From Bacteroidales bacterium (GTDB lineage: Bacteria > Bacteroidota > Bacteroidia > Bacteroidales > VadinHA17): a stretch of DNA of 7,884 bases. Positions 1-7,156 of the stretch are shown one piece after another; the first letter of the stretch is position 1; each line of letters starts with the position of its first letter. Location: positions 1,344,503 through 1,352,386 of the forward strand of contig CP070687.1 of assembly GCA_020353115.1 (NCBI GenBank). The letters run 5' to 3'. A program made the translations under genes and the position numbers. The notes beneath the pieces are model-generated. The model was not told the origin of the DNA. It did not search any database and worked only from the letters and a program-made list of their open reading frames with translations.

Positions 1-236
1 TAATTTCATTCAATTATTCCAGTGGAATAACCATTAACGGTGATCTTTTTATTAGCGTGGAAACCCTTAAAATCAATGCAAAAAAATTCAAATGCAAGTT
101 AGAGGATGAGTTATTAAGGGTCATGGTGCATGGAATATTGCATCTGGTCGGTTATGAAGATGTAAGTAAAAGTGAAAAGGAGATGATAAGATCAAAGGAA
201 GAGAAATATCTGAAAATGAAAGAAAGGATTAGTTAG
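1..236 (+). CDS. ybeY: YbeY endoribonuclease / rRNA maturation factor, 3' part only
   Basis: The 5' end lies outside the window; 77 codons are visible in the frame beginning at base 3 and ending at TAG 234-236. YbeY is a metal-dependent single-strand endoribonuclease of the UPF0054 family, acting in 16S rRNA 3'-end maturation and ribosome quality control in the cytoplasm. The visible part carries the family's GDLFISVET strand and then the metal motif HGILHLVGYED (fragment residues 43-53). His43 and His47 match the first two metal ligands of HGxLHLxGYDH. The third ligand, His in E. coli, is Asp53 here. The tail is a charged helix rich in Lys and Glu, as is usual for the family C-terminus. The stop is 76 nt before mnmG on the same strand, so co-transcription is likely. 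All three arginines seen are AGA/AGG. The family call is firm; the role is by homology. Confidence 0.9.
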   Translation, partial: ISFNYSSGITINGDLFISVETLKINAKKFKCKLEDELLRVMVHGILHLVGYEDVSKSEKEMIRSKEEKYLKMKERIS

Positions 237-247
237 TTGATAATCAA
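237..247. repeat. Short palindrome directly after ybeY stop
   Basis: TTGAT-A-ATCAA is an 11-base inverted repeat beginning at the base after the ybeY stop codon. A one-base centre cannot form an RNA loop, so if it matters it would be as a DNA-binding site rather than a terminator. In AT-rich DNA this could easily be chance. No promoter-like TAnnTTTG was seen between ybeY and mnmG, which fits read-through into mnmG. Confidence 0.2.
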
Positions 248-312
248 TAATATAAGATTACATTTTATTTAATTTCTTCATGGGGCTGAACTATTATGAA
301 AGTTAGAGGAAA

Positions 313-2187
313 ATGGAAAATAGATATGATATAATTGTAATTGGAGGAGGACATGCTGGAAGCGAAGCAGCAGCAGCAGCAGGTAAAATGGGCTCAAAGG
401 TACTTTTGGTAACAATGGATATGACAAAAATAGCACAAATGTCCTGTAATCCTGCAATGGGTGGTATAGCTAAAGGTCAGATGGTTAGGGAGATAGATGC
501 ACTCGGAGGATTCTCTGGGATGGTCACTGATAAGAGTATGATACAATTCAGGATGCTGAACAGGTCAAAGGGGCCTGCAATGTGGAGTCCTCGTGCACAA
601 TGTGACAGAATTAAATTTTCATGGGAGTGGAGAAGGTATTTAGAGACAATAGAAAATGTGGATTTCTGGCAGGATATGGCCGAAGAAATTATTATTAAAG
701 GAGGAAAAGTTCAAGGGATAAAGACAAAAATGGGTGTTGAATTTAGAGGTAAGGCGGTAATATTAACGGCAGGTACATTTATGAATGGACTGATGCATAT
801 TGGAAAAACAAAGATTGAAGGAGGAAGGGCAGCGGAACAGCACTCGAAAGGAATCTCAGAAATATTAAAGAATCATGGCTTTGAAGCCGGAAGAATGAAA
901 ACAGGTACGCCCGCAAGAGTAGATGGCAGAACAATCGAATTTGATAAACTGACGGAACAGAAAGGAGATGAAAAGGCATACTGCTTTTCTTTTATGAACG
1001 AGCCTGTAAAAATTAAGAATCAGAGAAGCTGTTACATTACACACACGGATTTGAATGTACATGAAATTATTGAGAATGGACTGGAAGATTCGCCATTATT
1101 CAATGGGACAATAAAAAGTATAGGACCAAGGTATTGTCCGAGTATTGAAGATAAAATTGTGACATTTGCCGAAAAGGAAAGGCATCAGTTATTTATTGAA
1201 CCGGAGGGGAAGGATACTATAGAATACTATATAAATGGTTTTTCATCATCGTTGCCATGGGACGTGCAGTTTAATGCTATGAGAAGGATTAGAGGATTGG
1301 AAAATGTTAAGATTTTCAGACCTGGATATGCTATTGAATATGATTATTTTAAGCCGACACAGCTTAAACATACGCTTGAAACAAAGAAAATAGATGGGCT
1401 TTATTTGGCAGGCCAGGTGAATGGTACGACAGGATATGAAGAGGCAGGAGCACAGGGGTTGATAGCAGGAATAAATGCGCATCTGAAAATGGAAGAGAAG
1501 GAGGAATTGATATTGGGAAGGGATCAGGCATATATAGGAGTTCTGATTGATGATCTTGTAACAAAAGGAGTAGATGAACCATACAGGATGTTTACATCAA
1601 GAGCAGAATACAGAATTCTTTTGAGACAGGATGATGCAGATCTGAGACTAACGGAAATAGGATATAGAATTGGCCTGGCAAGCGGGAAGCGACTGGAAAG
1701 AATGAGAGAAAAGTATGAATGGAGAAATGGCATTCTGGATTTTATAAGGAACCATAGCGTAAAGCCGGAAGAAGTAAATGGAAAGCTGAAAGAGTTGGGA
1801 ACGGCAAAAATAAGACAGGGAGTTAAGTTGAAAGACCTGATTATAAGACCGCAGGTGAAAATTGATGATATGTATGAGGAAGTAGTAGAATTAAGAAGAA
1901 TAATGGAGAAAATACCAAACAGGCAGGAAGAAATATCCGAAAGCGCTGAAATTGAATTGAAATATGAGGGATATATAAACAGAGAAAAACAATTGGCTGC
2001 TAAATTAAAAAGAATGGAACACATTAGAATACCGGAGAACTTTGAATATATGAAGCTTGGATCCATATCTACTGAAGCAAGACAAAAGCTTACAAAAATA
2101 AAACCGAGAAACATAGGGCAGGCATCAAGAATAAGTGGAGTATCGCCATCGGATATAAGTGTGCTTCTCATTTATCTGGGGAGATAA
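313..2187 (+). CDS. mnmG: tRNA uridine-5-carboxymethylaminomethyl modification enzyme, FAD-binding subunit MnmG (GidA)
   Basis: MnmG works with the GTPase MnmE to install the (carboxymethyl)aminomethyl group at C5 of the wobble uridine U34 in a set of tRNAs, using FAD and a methylene-folate donor. The 624-residue length is normal for the long MnmG form. An N-terminal Rossmann motif GGGHAG (residues 11-16) binds FAD. The conserved cysteine in SCNPAMGG is Cys45 and the one in GPRYCPSIE is Cys275. The family signature GQVNGTTGYEEAGAQG covers 367-382, and the C-terminal helical domain ends with GQASRISGVSPSDIS, the MnmE/tRNA-interacting tail. The ATG at 313 puts the Rossmann strand at the usual distance; a GAGG at 306-309 is close upstream and only a weak ribosome site. 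An out-of-frame ATG lies at 297. Arginine is coded almost only by AGA/AGG (I found two CGN codons), unlike the genes downstream. Confidence 0.97.
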   Translation: MENRYDIIVIGGGHAGSEAAAAAGKMGSKVLLVTMDMTKIAQMSCNPAMGGIAKGQMVREIDALGGFSGMVTDKSMIQFRMLNRSKGPAMWSPRAQCDRIKFSWEWRRYLETIENVDFWQDMAEEIIIKGGKVQGIKTKMGVEFRGKAVILTAGTFMNGLMHIGKTKIEGGRAAEQHSKGISEILKNHGFEAGRMKTGTPARVDGRTIEFDKLTEQKGDEKAYCFSFMNEPVKIKNQRSCYITHTDLNVHEIIENGLEDSPLFNGTIKSIGPRYCPSIEDKIVTFAEKERHQLFIEPEGKDTIEYYINGFSSSLPWDVQFNAMRRIRGLENVKIFRPGYAIEYDYFKPTQLKHTLETKKIDGLYLAGQVNGTTGYEEAGAQGLIAGINAHLKMEEKEELILGRDQAYIGVLIDDLVTKGVDEPYRMFTSRAEYRILLRQDDADLRLTEIGYRIGLASGKRLERMREKYEWRNGILDFIRNHSVKPEEVNGKLKELGTAKIRQGVKLKDLIIRPQVKIDDMYEEVVELRRIMEKIPNRQEEISESAEIELKYEGYINREKQLAAKLKRMEHIRIPENFEYMKLGSISTEARQKLTKIKPRNIGQASRISGVSPSDISVLLIYLGR

Positions 2188-2203
2188 TGTTCCACGTGGA
2201 ACA
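2188..2203. promoter_or_regulatory. parS-type centromere site (ParB-binding palindrome)
   Basis: TGTTCCACGTGGAACA is a perfect 16-bp palindrome (TGTTCCAC / GTGGAACA) beginning at the base after the mnmG TAA. It matches the established chromosomal parS form TGTTNCACGTGNAACA, in which every consensus position is met. parS sites are loaded by the CTP-dependent clamp ParB and direct origin segregation with ParA and SMC; they cluster near oriC and are often found beside gidA/mnmG or gidB. A given 16-mer is expected about two times in a million in a window this size, so chance is a poor explanation. It lies in the 33-nt gap before ade and could also lie within the ade leader. No parA or parB gene is in the window. 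Confidence 0.85.
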
Positions 2204-2220
2204 TTTTATTATATCATTTT

Positions 2221-3864
2221 ATGGATGTGGAAAACAATTTTTTTGTGGAAGGACAACTCGTAGATGTATATCGGGAGGATATTTATCCGGCAAAAATACG
2301 AATACAAAACGGAAGAATAAAGGAAATATCCCGATTGACATCTTCAGCACCACATTATATATTACCTGGACTTATCGATGCTCATGTGCACATTGAAAGC
2401 TCCATGCTTACACCGGGAAATTTTGCCGCTATGGCCGTAAGCAAGGGTACCGTTGCTGTACTTTCGGACCCACATGAAATTGCCAATGTGCTTGGTATTA
2501 AGGGGATTGATTTCATGATCGATGACAGCAGGAAAGTACCTTTTAACTTCTTTTTTGGTGCACCGTCCTGTGTGCCGGCTACCGTATTCGAAGAATCCGG
2601 TAGCAAAATCGGAGCAGATGAAATCGAATACTTAATGGAGAGAAATGATATCTATTTTCTTTCAGAAATGATGAATTTCCCCGGGGTATTAATGGGAGAT
2701 CATGAAATAGAAAAAAAGATTTCTATTGCAAAAAGGTTTGGAAAGAGAATTGATGGACATGCTCCGGAACTTACCGGGAATGAATTGAAAAAATATGCGG
2801 GCAGCGGTATTACGACTGATCATGAATGCGCATCGATGAAAGAAGCGGAAGAGAAGATAAGAAATGGAATGAAAATATTGATCAGGGAAGGTAGTGCTGC
2901 ACGGAACTTTGACGAATTGATGCCCCTTATTGATCTGGAGACACACAACGTTATGTTATGTACCGATGATATACATCCGGATGACCTGGAAAAAGGACAC
3001 ATAGATCGGCTGATCCGAAAGGGAATGAATAACGGGTTAAGCATTTTCAACCTTTTGAGAGCTTCATCTTTAAATCCGAAAAGGCACTACAATCTTGATA
3101 TTGGAATGCTGCAAATCAATGATCATGCCGATTTCATTGTTGCAAAGGATCTGGATTCTTTACAGGTGATTACGACATTCATACGCGGGATACCCGTCTA
3201 TGACGACGGTAAAGTTTTATTTAACTATACATGTGAAACACGACCCAACCGATTCGTTAAAAATTTCATTAAACCGGATGATCTGCAGGTTCATGCAGAT
3301 GGTAATAAGATAAATGTTATTGTTGCACGGGATGGAGATTTGCGGACCGGAAGGGAATGGATAACCCCTGTAATTTCAAACGGTTTTGTAACCACCGATG
3401 CAAACCGGGACATTCTTAAAATTGTAGTGTTGAACCGGTACAGGAAGGCGCGCCCGAATGTTGGATTCATACATGGTTTCGGACTTAAGAAGGGCGCATT
3501 TGCCAGCAGTATTGCCCACGACAGCCATAATATAATAGGGGTGGGAGCTAATGATGACGATCTATGTGCCGCGATAAACATAATCAGCGAACACAAAGGT
3601 GGTATTTCGGTTGTTGATGATAATAAAACAGATATCCTACCACTACCTGTTGGAGGAATTTTATCCGATAAAGAAGGAAATACAGTAGCCGGGAAATACA
3701 AGAAATTGACCGGTCAGGTAAAACAACTCGGATCCAGACTTCTTGCCCCTTTTATGACCCTCTCTTTTATGGCACTGCTGGTCATACCTGATTTAAAAAT
3801 CGGAGACCGGTACTTGTTTGATGTTAAAAGGTTTAAACCAATTGGACTTTTCGAACGAATGTAG
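2221..3864 (+). CDS. ade: Adenine deaminase (amidohydrolase superfamily, Ade type)
   Basis: Ade hydrolyses adenine to hypoxanthine and ammonia, feeding purine salvage. The 547-residue length is normal for the family. In order: an N-terminal beta-sandwich part (1-48), the metal motif PGLIDAHVHIESS with His55 and His57, DPHEIANV at 83-90, FLSEMMNFPGV with Glu149, DGHAPELTG with His180, DHE at 200-202, TDDIHPDD at 248-255, and the C-terminal Ade domain with IAHDSHNIIGVG at 431-442. All expected metal and catalytic positions appear intact. The ATG at 2221 is the first in-frame start that gives a usual N-terminus; no Shine-Dalgarno sequence precedes it, common in this phylum. It lies between mnmG and uvrC, a spot where Bacteroidales often carry apt instead (from memory). 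Arginine codons are about half CGN, in contrast to mnmG. Confidence 0.95.
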   Translation: MDVENNFFVEGQLVDVYREDIYPAKIRIQNGRIKEISRLTSSAPHYILPGLIDAHVHIESSMLTPGNFAAMAVSKGTVAVLSDPHEIANVLGIKGIDFMIDDSRKVPFNFFFGAPSCVPATVFEESGSKIGADEIEYLMERNDIYFLSEMMNFPGVLMGDHEIEKKISIAKRFGKRIDGHAPELTGNELKKYAGSGITTDHECASMKEAEEKIRNGMKILIREGSAARNFDELMPLIDLETHNVMLCTDDIHPDDLEKGHIDRLIRKGMNNGLSIFNLLRASSLNPKRHYNLDIGMLQINDHADFIVAKDLDSLQVITTFIRGIPVYDDGKVLFNYTCETRPNRFVKNFIKPDDLQVHADGNKINVIVARDGDLRTGREWITPVISNGFVTTDANRDILKIVVLNRYRKARPNVGFIHGFGLKKGAFASSIAHDSHNIIGVGANDDDLCAAINIISEHKGGISVVDDNKTDILPLPVGGILSDKEGNTVAGKYKKLTGQVKQLGSRLLAPFMTLSFMALLVIPDLKIGDRYLFDVKRFKPIGLFERM

Positions 3865-3865
3865 T

Positions 3866-3883
3866 ATCCCATCCATACGGGAT
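3866..3883 (+). repeat. Small hairpin after ade stop
   Basis: ATCCC (3866-3870) can pair with GGGAT (3879-3883) across an 8-nt loop, two bases after the ade stop codon. There is no T-run behind it, so it is at best a weak attenuating structure and more likely does not stop transcription into uvrC 45 nt later. Confidence 0.25.
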
Positions 3884-3927
3884 CTTGACATATAAGATTT
3901 ACAACAACACTTAATCGTATAAGGAAT

Positions 3928-5730
3928 TTGACACGAACCAGGCATAATACCAGTCACCTGAAATTAATCGTATCTGTTCTTCCCGAGAACCCGGGTGTAT
4001 ATCAATTTCTGGATAAGGATGGTACCGTTATTTATATTGGAAAGGCAAAGAACCTCCGAAAAAGGATGATGACATATCTGGGCAAAACACAAACCGGTAG
4101 GACGAAAGTGCTGGTAAGCAAAATACATGATATACAGCATATTATTGTAAACTCAGAATCGGATGCGCTGCTGCTTGAAAATAACCTGATAAAAAAATAC
4201 CAACCCAGGTATAATATCCAGTTAAAAGACGATAAGAGTTTTCCATTGATATGCATTAAGAATGAAGCATTTCCGAGAGTTTTTTATACACGGAACCTGA
4301 TTGATGACGGCTCTCAATATTATGGCCCTTATACATCGGTAGTTATGGTGAAGACTCTGCTGGATATGATCAGGCAACTCTATCCGCTCAGGAATTGCAA
4401 GTATAAACTTATACCTGAAAACATACGGTTGAAAAAATTCAAACTATGTCTGGAATATCATATGGGCAAATGCAAAGGGCCGTGTGAAGGTTTGCAAACG
4501 GAGGCAGAATATAACGGGAACATCGATCAAATAAGAGAGATAATAAGGGGCAATATCGGAAATGTTTTTACGTATATGAAAGGATTAATGCAAAAGTATG
4601 CCACGGAATACCGGTATGAAGAGGCGAACTATATCAAAGAAAAAATCAAAATACTCGAACGGTATCAGAGCAAGTCAACCATCGTGAGTTCAACCATCCG
4701 TGATGTGGATGTCTTTTCGATTACTGATGATGCCGGCTATGCATTTGTGAATTTCCTGAAAGTTGTAAATGGAGCGATCATCCAGGCTCATACACTGGAA
4801 ATTAAGAAAAGACTGGAGGAAGACCGGAACGAATTGCTACCAATGGCCATTACCGAAATAAGGCAAAGGTTATCCAGTACAGCAAAGGAAATAATAGTAC
4901 CTTTCCGGTTGAATATTCCTATTGCGGATTGCAAAATAACGGTCCCTAAAAAAGGAGATAAGATGAAACTACTGGAGCTTTCAGAAAGGAATGTAACATA
5001 TTATAGATTACAGAAGCTAAAGAGAGTTAATCAAAGTTTCAAATCAACTGGAACAGACAGGATTCTGGAAAGAATAAAGCATGATCTGCGGTTAAGCAGT
5101 ATTCCGGTACATATTGAATGTTTTGATAATTCCAACCTTCAGGGAGCCAATCCGGTTGCGGCTTGTGTAGTATTTCGCAATGCCCGGCCAAGAAAGAGAG
5201 AATACCGGCATTATAATGTTAAAACGGTTAAGGGACCGAACGATTTCGCTTCCATGCAGGAAATACTGCTAAGGAGATACAGCAGGATGATTGATGAAGG
5301 CCTGGCACTGCCCCAGCTGATTGTTGTGGACGGGGGTAAGGGACAGGTGAATGCGGCCGTAAAAAGCCTGGAGAAGCTAAGTCTGAGAGGAAGGATTGCA
5401 GTTATCGGAATTGCAAAGAGACTGGAAGAGATCTATTTTCCAAAAGATCCGTTGCCGCTCTACCTGGATAAAAATTCTGAAACGCTGAAATTAATCCAGT
5501 ACCTGAGAAACGAAGCTCATCGGTTCGGAATCTCTTTTCACCGGAAGAAAAGATCCGGGGATTTACTGAGATCTGAGTTGGACAATATCAAAGGCATTGG
5601 ATCTGTAACGATTCAAAAACTTTTTTCTGAATATAAATCGGTTGAAGGACTAAAAAAAGCAAGCCTGGCCGACCTGGTAAAAAGTATCGGAAACGCTAAA
5701 GCTGGAATAGTGTATAACTATTTTCATTAA
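3928..5730 (+). CDS. uvrC: UvrABC excinuclease subunit C
   Basis: UvrC makes the 3' and then the 5' incision around DNA lesions held by UvrB in nucleotide excision repair. At 600 residues it is full length. The N-terminal GIY-YIG nuclease shows GVYQF (23-27), YIGKAKNLRKR (36-46, catalytic Arg44 region) and the metal-binding Glu84 in LLLENNLIKK. Four cysteines at 157, 174, 182 and 186 match the known UvrC iron-sulphur cluster spacing. A UvrB-binding UVR helix pair covers about 225-247. The RNase H-like C-terminal nuclease has Asp400 (CFDNSN), Asp468 (VVDGGKGQ) and His531 (EAHRF). Helix-hairpin-helix motifs with KGIGSVT cover about 551-588. The start is uncertain: no ATG occurs before residue 47, an in-frame stop is at 3886-3888, and TTG 3928 puts LPENPGVY at the normal distance. 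ATA 3919 or 3892 or CTG 3958 are less likely. Confidence 0.95.
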   Translation: MTRTRHNTSHLKLIVSVLPENPGVYQFLDKDGTVIYIGKAKNLRKRMMTYLGKTQTGRTKVLVSKIHDIQHIIVNSESDALLLENNLIKKYQPRYNIQLKDDKSFPLICIKNEAFPRVFYTRNLIDDGSQYYGPYTSVVMVKTLLDMIRQLYPLRNCKYKLIPENIRLKKFKLCLEYHMGKCKGPCEGLQTEAEYNGNIDQIREIIRGNIGNVFTYMKGLMQKYATEYRYEEANYIKEKIKILERYQSKSTIVSSTIRDVDVFSITDDAGYAFVNFLKVVNGAIIQAHTLEIKKRLEEDRNELLPMAITEIRQRLSSTAKEIIVPFRLNIPIADCKITVPKKGDKMKLLELSERNVTYYRLQKLKRVNQSFKSTGTDRILERIKHDLRLSSIPVHIECFDNSNLQGANPVAACVVFRNARPRKREYRHYNVKTVKGPNDFASMQEILLRRYSRMIDEGLALPQLIVVDGGKGQVNAAVKSLEKLSLRGRIAVIGIAKRLEEIYFPKDPLPLYLDKNSETLKLIQYLRNEAHRFGISFHRKKRSGDLLRSELDNIKGIGSVTIQKLFSEYKSVEGLKKASLADLVKSIGNAKAGIVYNYFH

Positions 5731-5912
5731 TTCTGCGAAAGTGACATACCTGAGTTGTCTTATATAATATGCAGATATACAGGCTTATACATTCATTTTG
5801 TATCCATTTTAAGCCGCTTAGAATGAACTATTTGTTTTTACACGGAGGTCGGGCCGGGAGTAGATGATCCTGATGAGCTAAAAGTACATGGGTACAAATC
5901 ATGTAAACAATA
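5731..5912. other. Convergent gap between uvrC and the polyprenyl synthase gene
   Basis: Two genes end facing each other across 182 nt, so a terminator is expected. The best candidate is an imperfect hairpin at 5782-5815: GGCTT-ATACA, loop TTCATTT, then TGTAT, a 7-nt bulge and AAGCC. A second, weak inverted repeat TACATG/CATGTA covers 5885-5905. A locally GC-rich stretch at 5843-5860 differs from its surroundings. I see no gene: the only ATG-started frame in the middle (5823) stops after 14 codons. Confidence 0.4.
5782..5815. terminator. Possible imperfect terminator hairpin in the convergent gap
   Basis: GGCTT (5782-5786) pairs with AAGCC (5811-5815), and ATACA (5787-5791) pairs with TGTAT (5799-5803) around a 7-nt loop. 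A 7-nt bulge (5804-5810, CCATTTT) splits the descending arm. It lies 51 nt after the uvrC stop. There is no clean T-run on either strand, so its role as a terminator is a guess from its location between converging genes. Confidence 0.25.
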
Positions 5913-6887
5913 TTACGAAACCCTTGTGGTGGTAAAATTAACTAAATCCGTTAGTGCATTTCTGGCTTCGTTGTCCGGGAACTGATGTAGCATCTTCAAA
6001 GCGTTGCCTTTATATTCATTCATTTTTGCGATGGAATATTCAATACCGCCATTCCTTTTTACAAATTCAATGACTTCCATTACGCTGGTAGAATTGTTGT
6101 TATGATGACGGATGAGATTTAATATCCTCCTCCTTTCTGATGCATGCGTGTTCCCAAGGGAGTGAATTAGCGGTAAGGTCAGTTTCTTCTCTTTGATATC
6201 ATTACCGGTTGGTTTACCGAGAATATTGGTCTTTTGATAATCAAAAAGATCATCCTTGATCTGAAAAGCAACTCCGATGTTTTCACCAAATTGCTTCATT
6301 TTCAGCACAATATCTTTATCAGCACCAACACTTTGAGATCCACTGGCCGAACAAGCCGCTATTAATGTGGCAGTTTTCTTACGGATGATCTCAAAATATT
6401 CCTTTTCAGTGATATTAAGCTTCCTGGATTTCTGAATTTGCATCAGTTCTCCTTCACTCATTTCTTTAACTGCTTCAGATACAATATTCAGAAGTTCAAA
6501 TTCCCTTTTTTCGATGGCTAAAAGCAGACCTTTAGCAAGGAGATAGTCACCGATCAATACTGCAATCTTTGATTTCCATAATGCATTTATGGAAAAGAAT
6601 CCGCGCCGCTGGTATGAATCATCCACCACATCATCATGAATTAAAGTAGCTGTATGCAGCAATTCAATCAGTGCTGCCGCCGTGTAGCTGGAATCATTTA
6701 TTTCCCCGTGGAGTTTGGCGGTAAGAAAAACAAACATGGGGCGCATCTGTTTTCCCTTTCTCCGGAGAATATAATTGGCAATAATATTTAACAGGGGAAC
6801 TGGACTTTTCAGGGAGGAATTGAAGAGCGTGTTAAACCTTTTCATTTCATCCCGGATGGGAGCCTTTATGGTATCGGAAACAGACAT
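5913..6887 (-). CDS. Polyprenyl diphosphate synthase, long-chain (quinone side chain)
   Basis: This trans-isoprenyl diphosphate synthase (324 residues, usual length) adds isopentenyl diphosphate units to an allylic primer to make the side chain of menaquinone. Motifs in order: GKQMRP (45-50) for substrate phosphate binding, the first Asp-rich motif DDVVD (85-89) followed by RRG at 94-96, GDYLLAKG (113-120), EGELMQ (145-150), KKTATLIAACS (170-180), and the second Asp-rich motif DDLFD (212-216) with GKPTGNDIKEKK (224-235). The residues four and five places before the first Asp motif are small or medium (Thr81, Ala80), without bulky aromatics, which fits a long-chain rather than farnesyl product; exact length cannot be read. 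It resembles IspB/HepT-like proteins. The ATG at 6887 gives a usual N-terminus. It is divergent from the ArsR-like gene and convergent with uvrC, so it is probably a single-gene unit. Confidence 0.93.
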   Translation of the reverse strand: MSVSDTIKAPIRDEMKRFNTLFNSSLKSPVPLLNIIANYILRRKGKQMRPMFVFLTAKLHGEINDSSYTAAALIELLHTATLIHDDVVDDSYQRRGFFSINALWKSKIAVLIGDYLLAKGLLLAIEKREFELLNIVSEAVKEMSEGELMQIQKSRKLNITEKEYFEIIRKKTATLIAACSASGSQSVGADKDIVLKMKQFGENIGVAFQIKDDLFDYQKTNILGKPTGNDIKEKKLTLPLIHSLGNTHASERRRILNLIRHHNNNSTSVMEVIEFVKRNGGIEYSIAKMNEYKGNALKMLHQFPDNEARNALTDLVNFTTTRVS

Positions 6888-6909
6888 ATATTGGTCAATC
6901 CTGGCAGGG

Positions 6910-6917
6910 CAAAGATA
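6910..6917 (-). promoter_or_regulatory. Bacteroidota -7 element upstream of the polyprenyl synthase gene
   Basis: Read on the minus strand this is TATCTTTG, a full match to the phylum's TAnnTTTG -7 element, followed by C as is often seen. It is 22 nt upstream of the ATG at 6887, predicting a short leader of roughly 15 nt. I did not find a TTG at the usual -33 distance (17-23 nt upstream), so only one half of the promoter is supported. Confidence 0.5.
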
Positions 6918-6967
6918 AGAATTTAATGCAATTAACCCGCGAAGGGGGTATGCTATGCAAAATGGAT

Positions 6968-6977
6968 TAACCGGTTA
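6968..6977. repeat. Palindrome TAACCGGTTA
   Basis: A perfect 10-bp palindrome about 80 nt upstream of the polyprenyl synthase start and 50 nt upstream of its -7 element. Its half TAACCG recurs at 7016-7021, 7039-7044, 7680-7685 and 7706-7711. It could be an operator or chance; nothing else in the sequence decides it. Confidence 0.25.
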
Positions 6978-7072
6978 TTTTTCATGAGATCCGGGATGGA
7001 AGATTACCCGCCCGGTAACCGATTATGATCACGTTGAATAACCGTAAAATGCCATAGTATTAAACAATTTTC

Positions 7073-7094
7073 AAGATACCAGCCATCGTATCTT
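7073..7094. repeat. Perfect 7-bp inverted repeat with 8-nt spacer
   Basis: AAGATAC (7073-7079) and GTATCTT (7088-7094) flank the spacer CAGCCATC. It lies about 60 nt upstream of the ArsR-gene promoter elements and about 160 nt upstream of the polyprenyl synthase -7 element. It could be a regulator's operator or a hairpin ending a transcript that enters from elsewhere; no T-run follows on either strand. Confidence 0.4.
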
Positions 7095-7156
7095 ATTTAG
7101 AAGGAATTTAAAAGATTCTATTATGATGTAGAACATACCTAAATATGGCCGATATC

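Noticed and set aside
1524..2171. Minus-strand frame of 215 codons opposite mnmG
   Set aside because: It is a shadow of mnmG caused by its purine-rich coding strand; it is Ser/Phe/Ile-rich without any known motif, while the plus strand carries intact MnmG signatures.
2226..2234. DnaA-box-like TGTGGAAAA at the start of ade
   Set aside because: One mismatch to TGTGGATAA and no clustered neighbours, so it gives no support for an origin in the window.
2187..2396. Plus-strand frame of 69 codons beginning MFHVEHF
   Set aside because: It is the translation of the parS palindrome running out of frame into ade; the rest has no protein-like pattern and overlaps a clear gene.
3225..3240. Possible second parS site (GTGAAACA half-site)
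   Set aside because: Only the right half matches; the left half (CTATACAT) does not follow the parS consensus.
3291..3701. Minus-strand frame of 136 codons opposite ade
   Set aside because: Lies entirely within the conserved C-terminal domain of adenine deaminase and has no motif of its own.
3885..3916. TTGACA (3885-3890) as a sigma70-type -35 box for uvrC
   Set aside because: The nearest -10-like sequence is 20 nt away and poor, and Bacteroidota primary promoters use TAnnTTTG instead.
5823..5867. Small ATG-started frame (14 codons) after uvrC
   Set aside because: Too short, no ribosome site, no known family; more likely non-coding.
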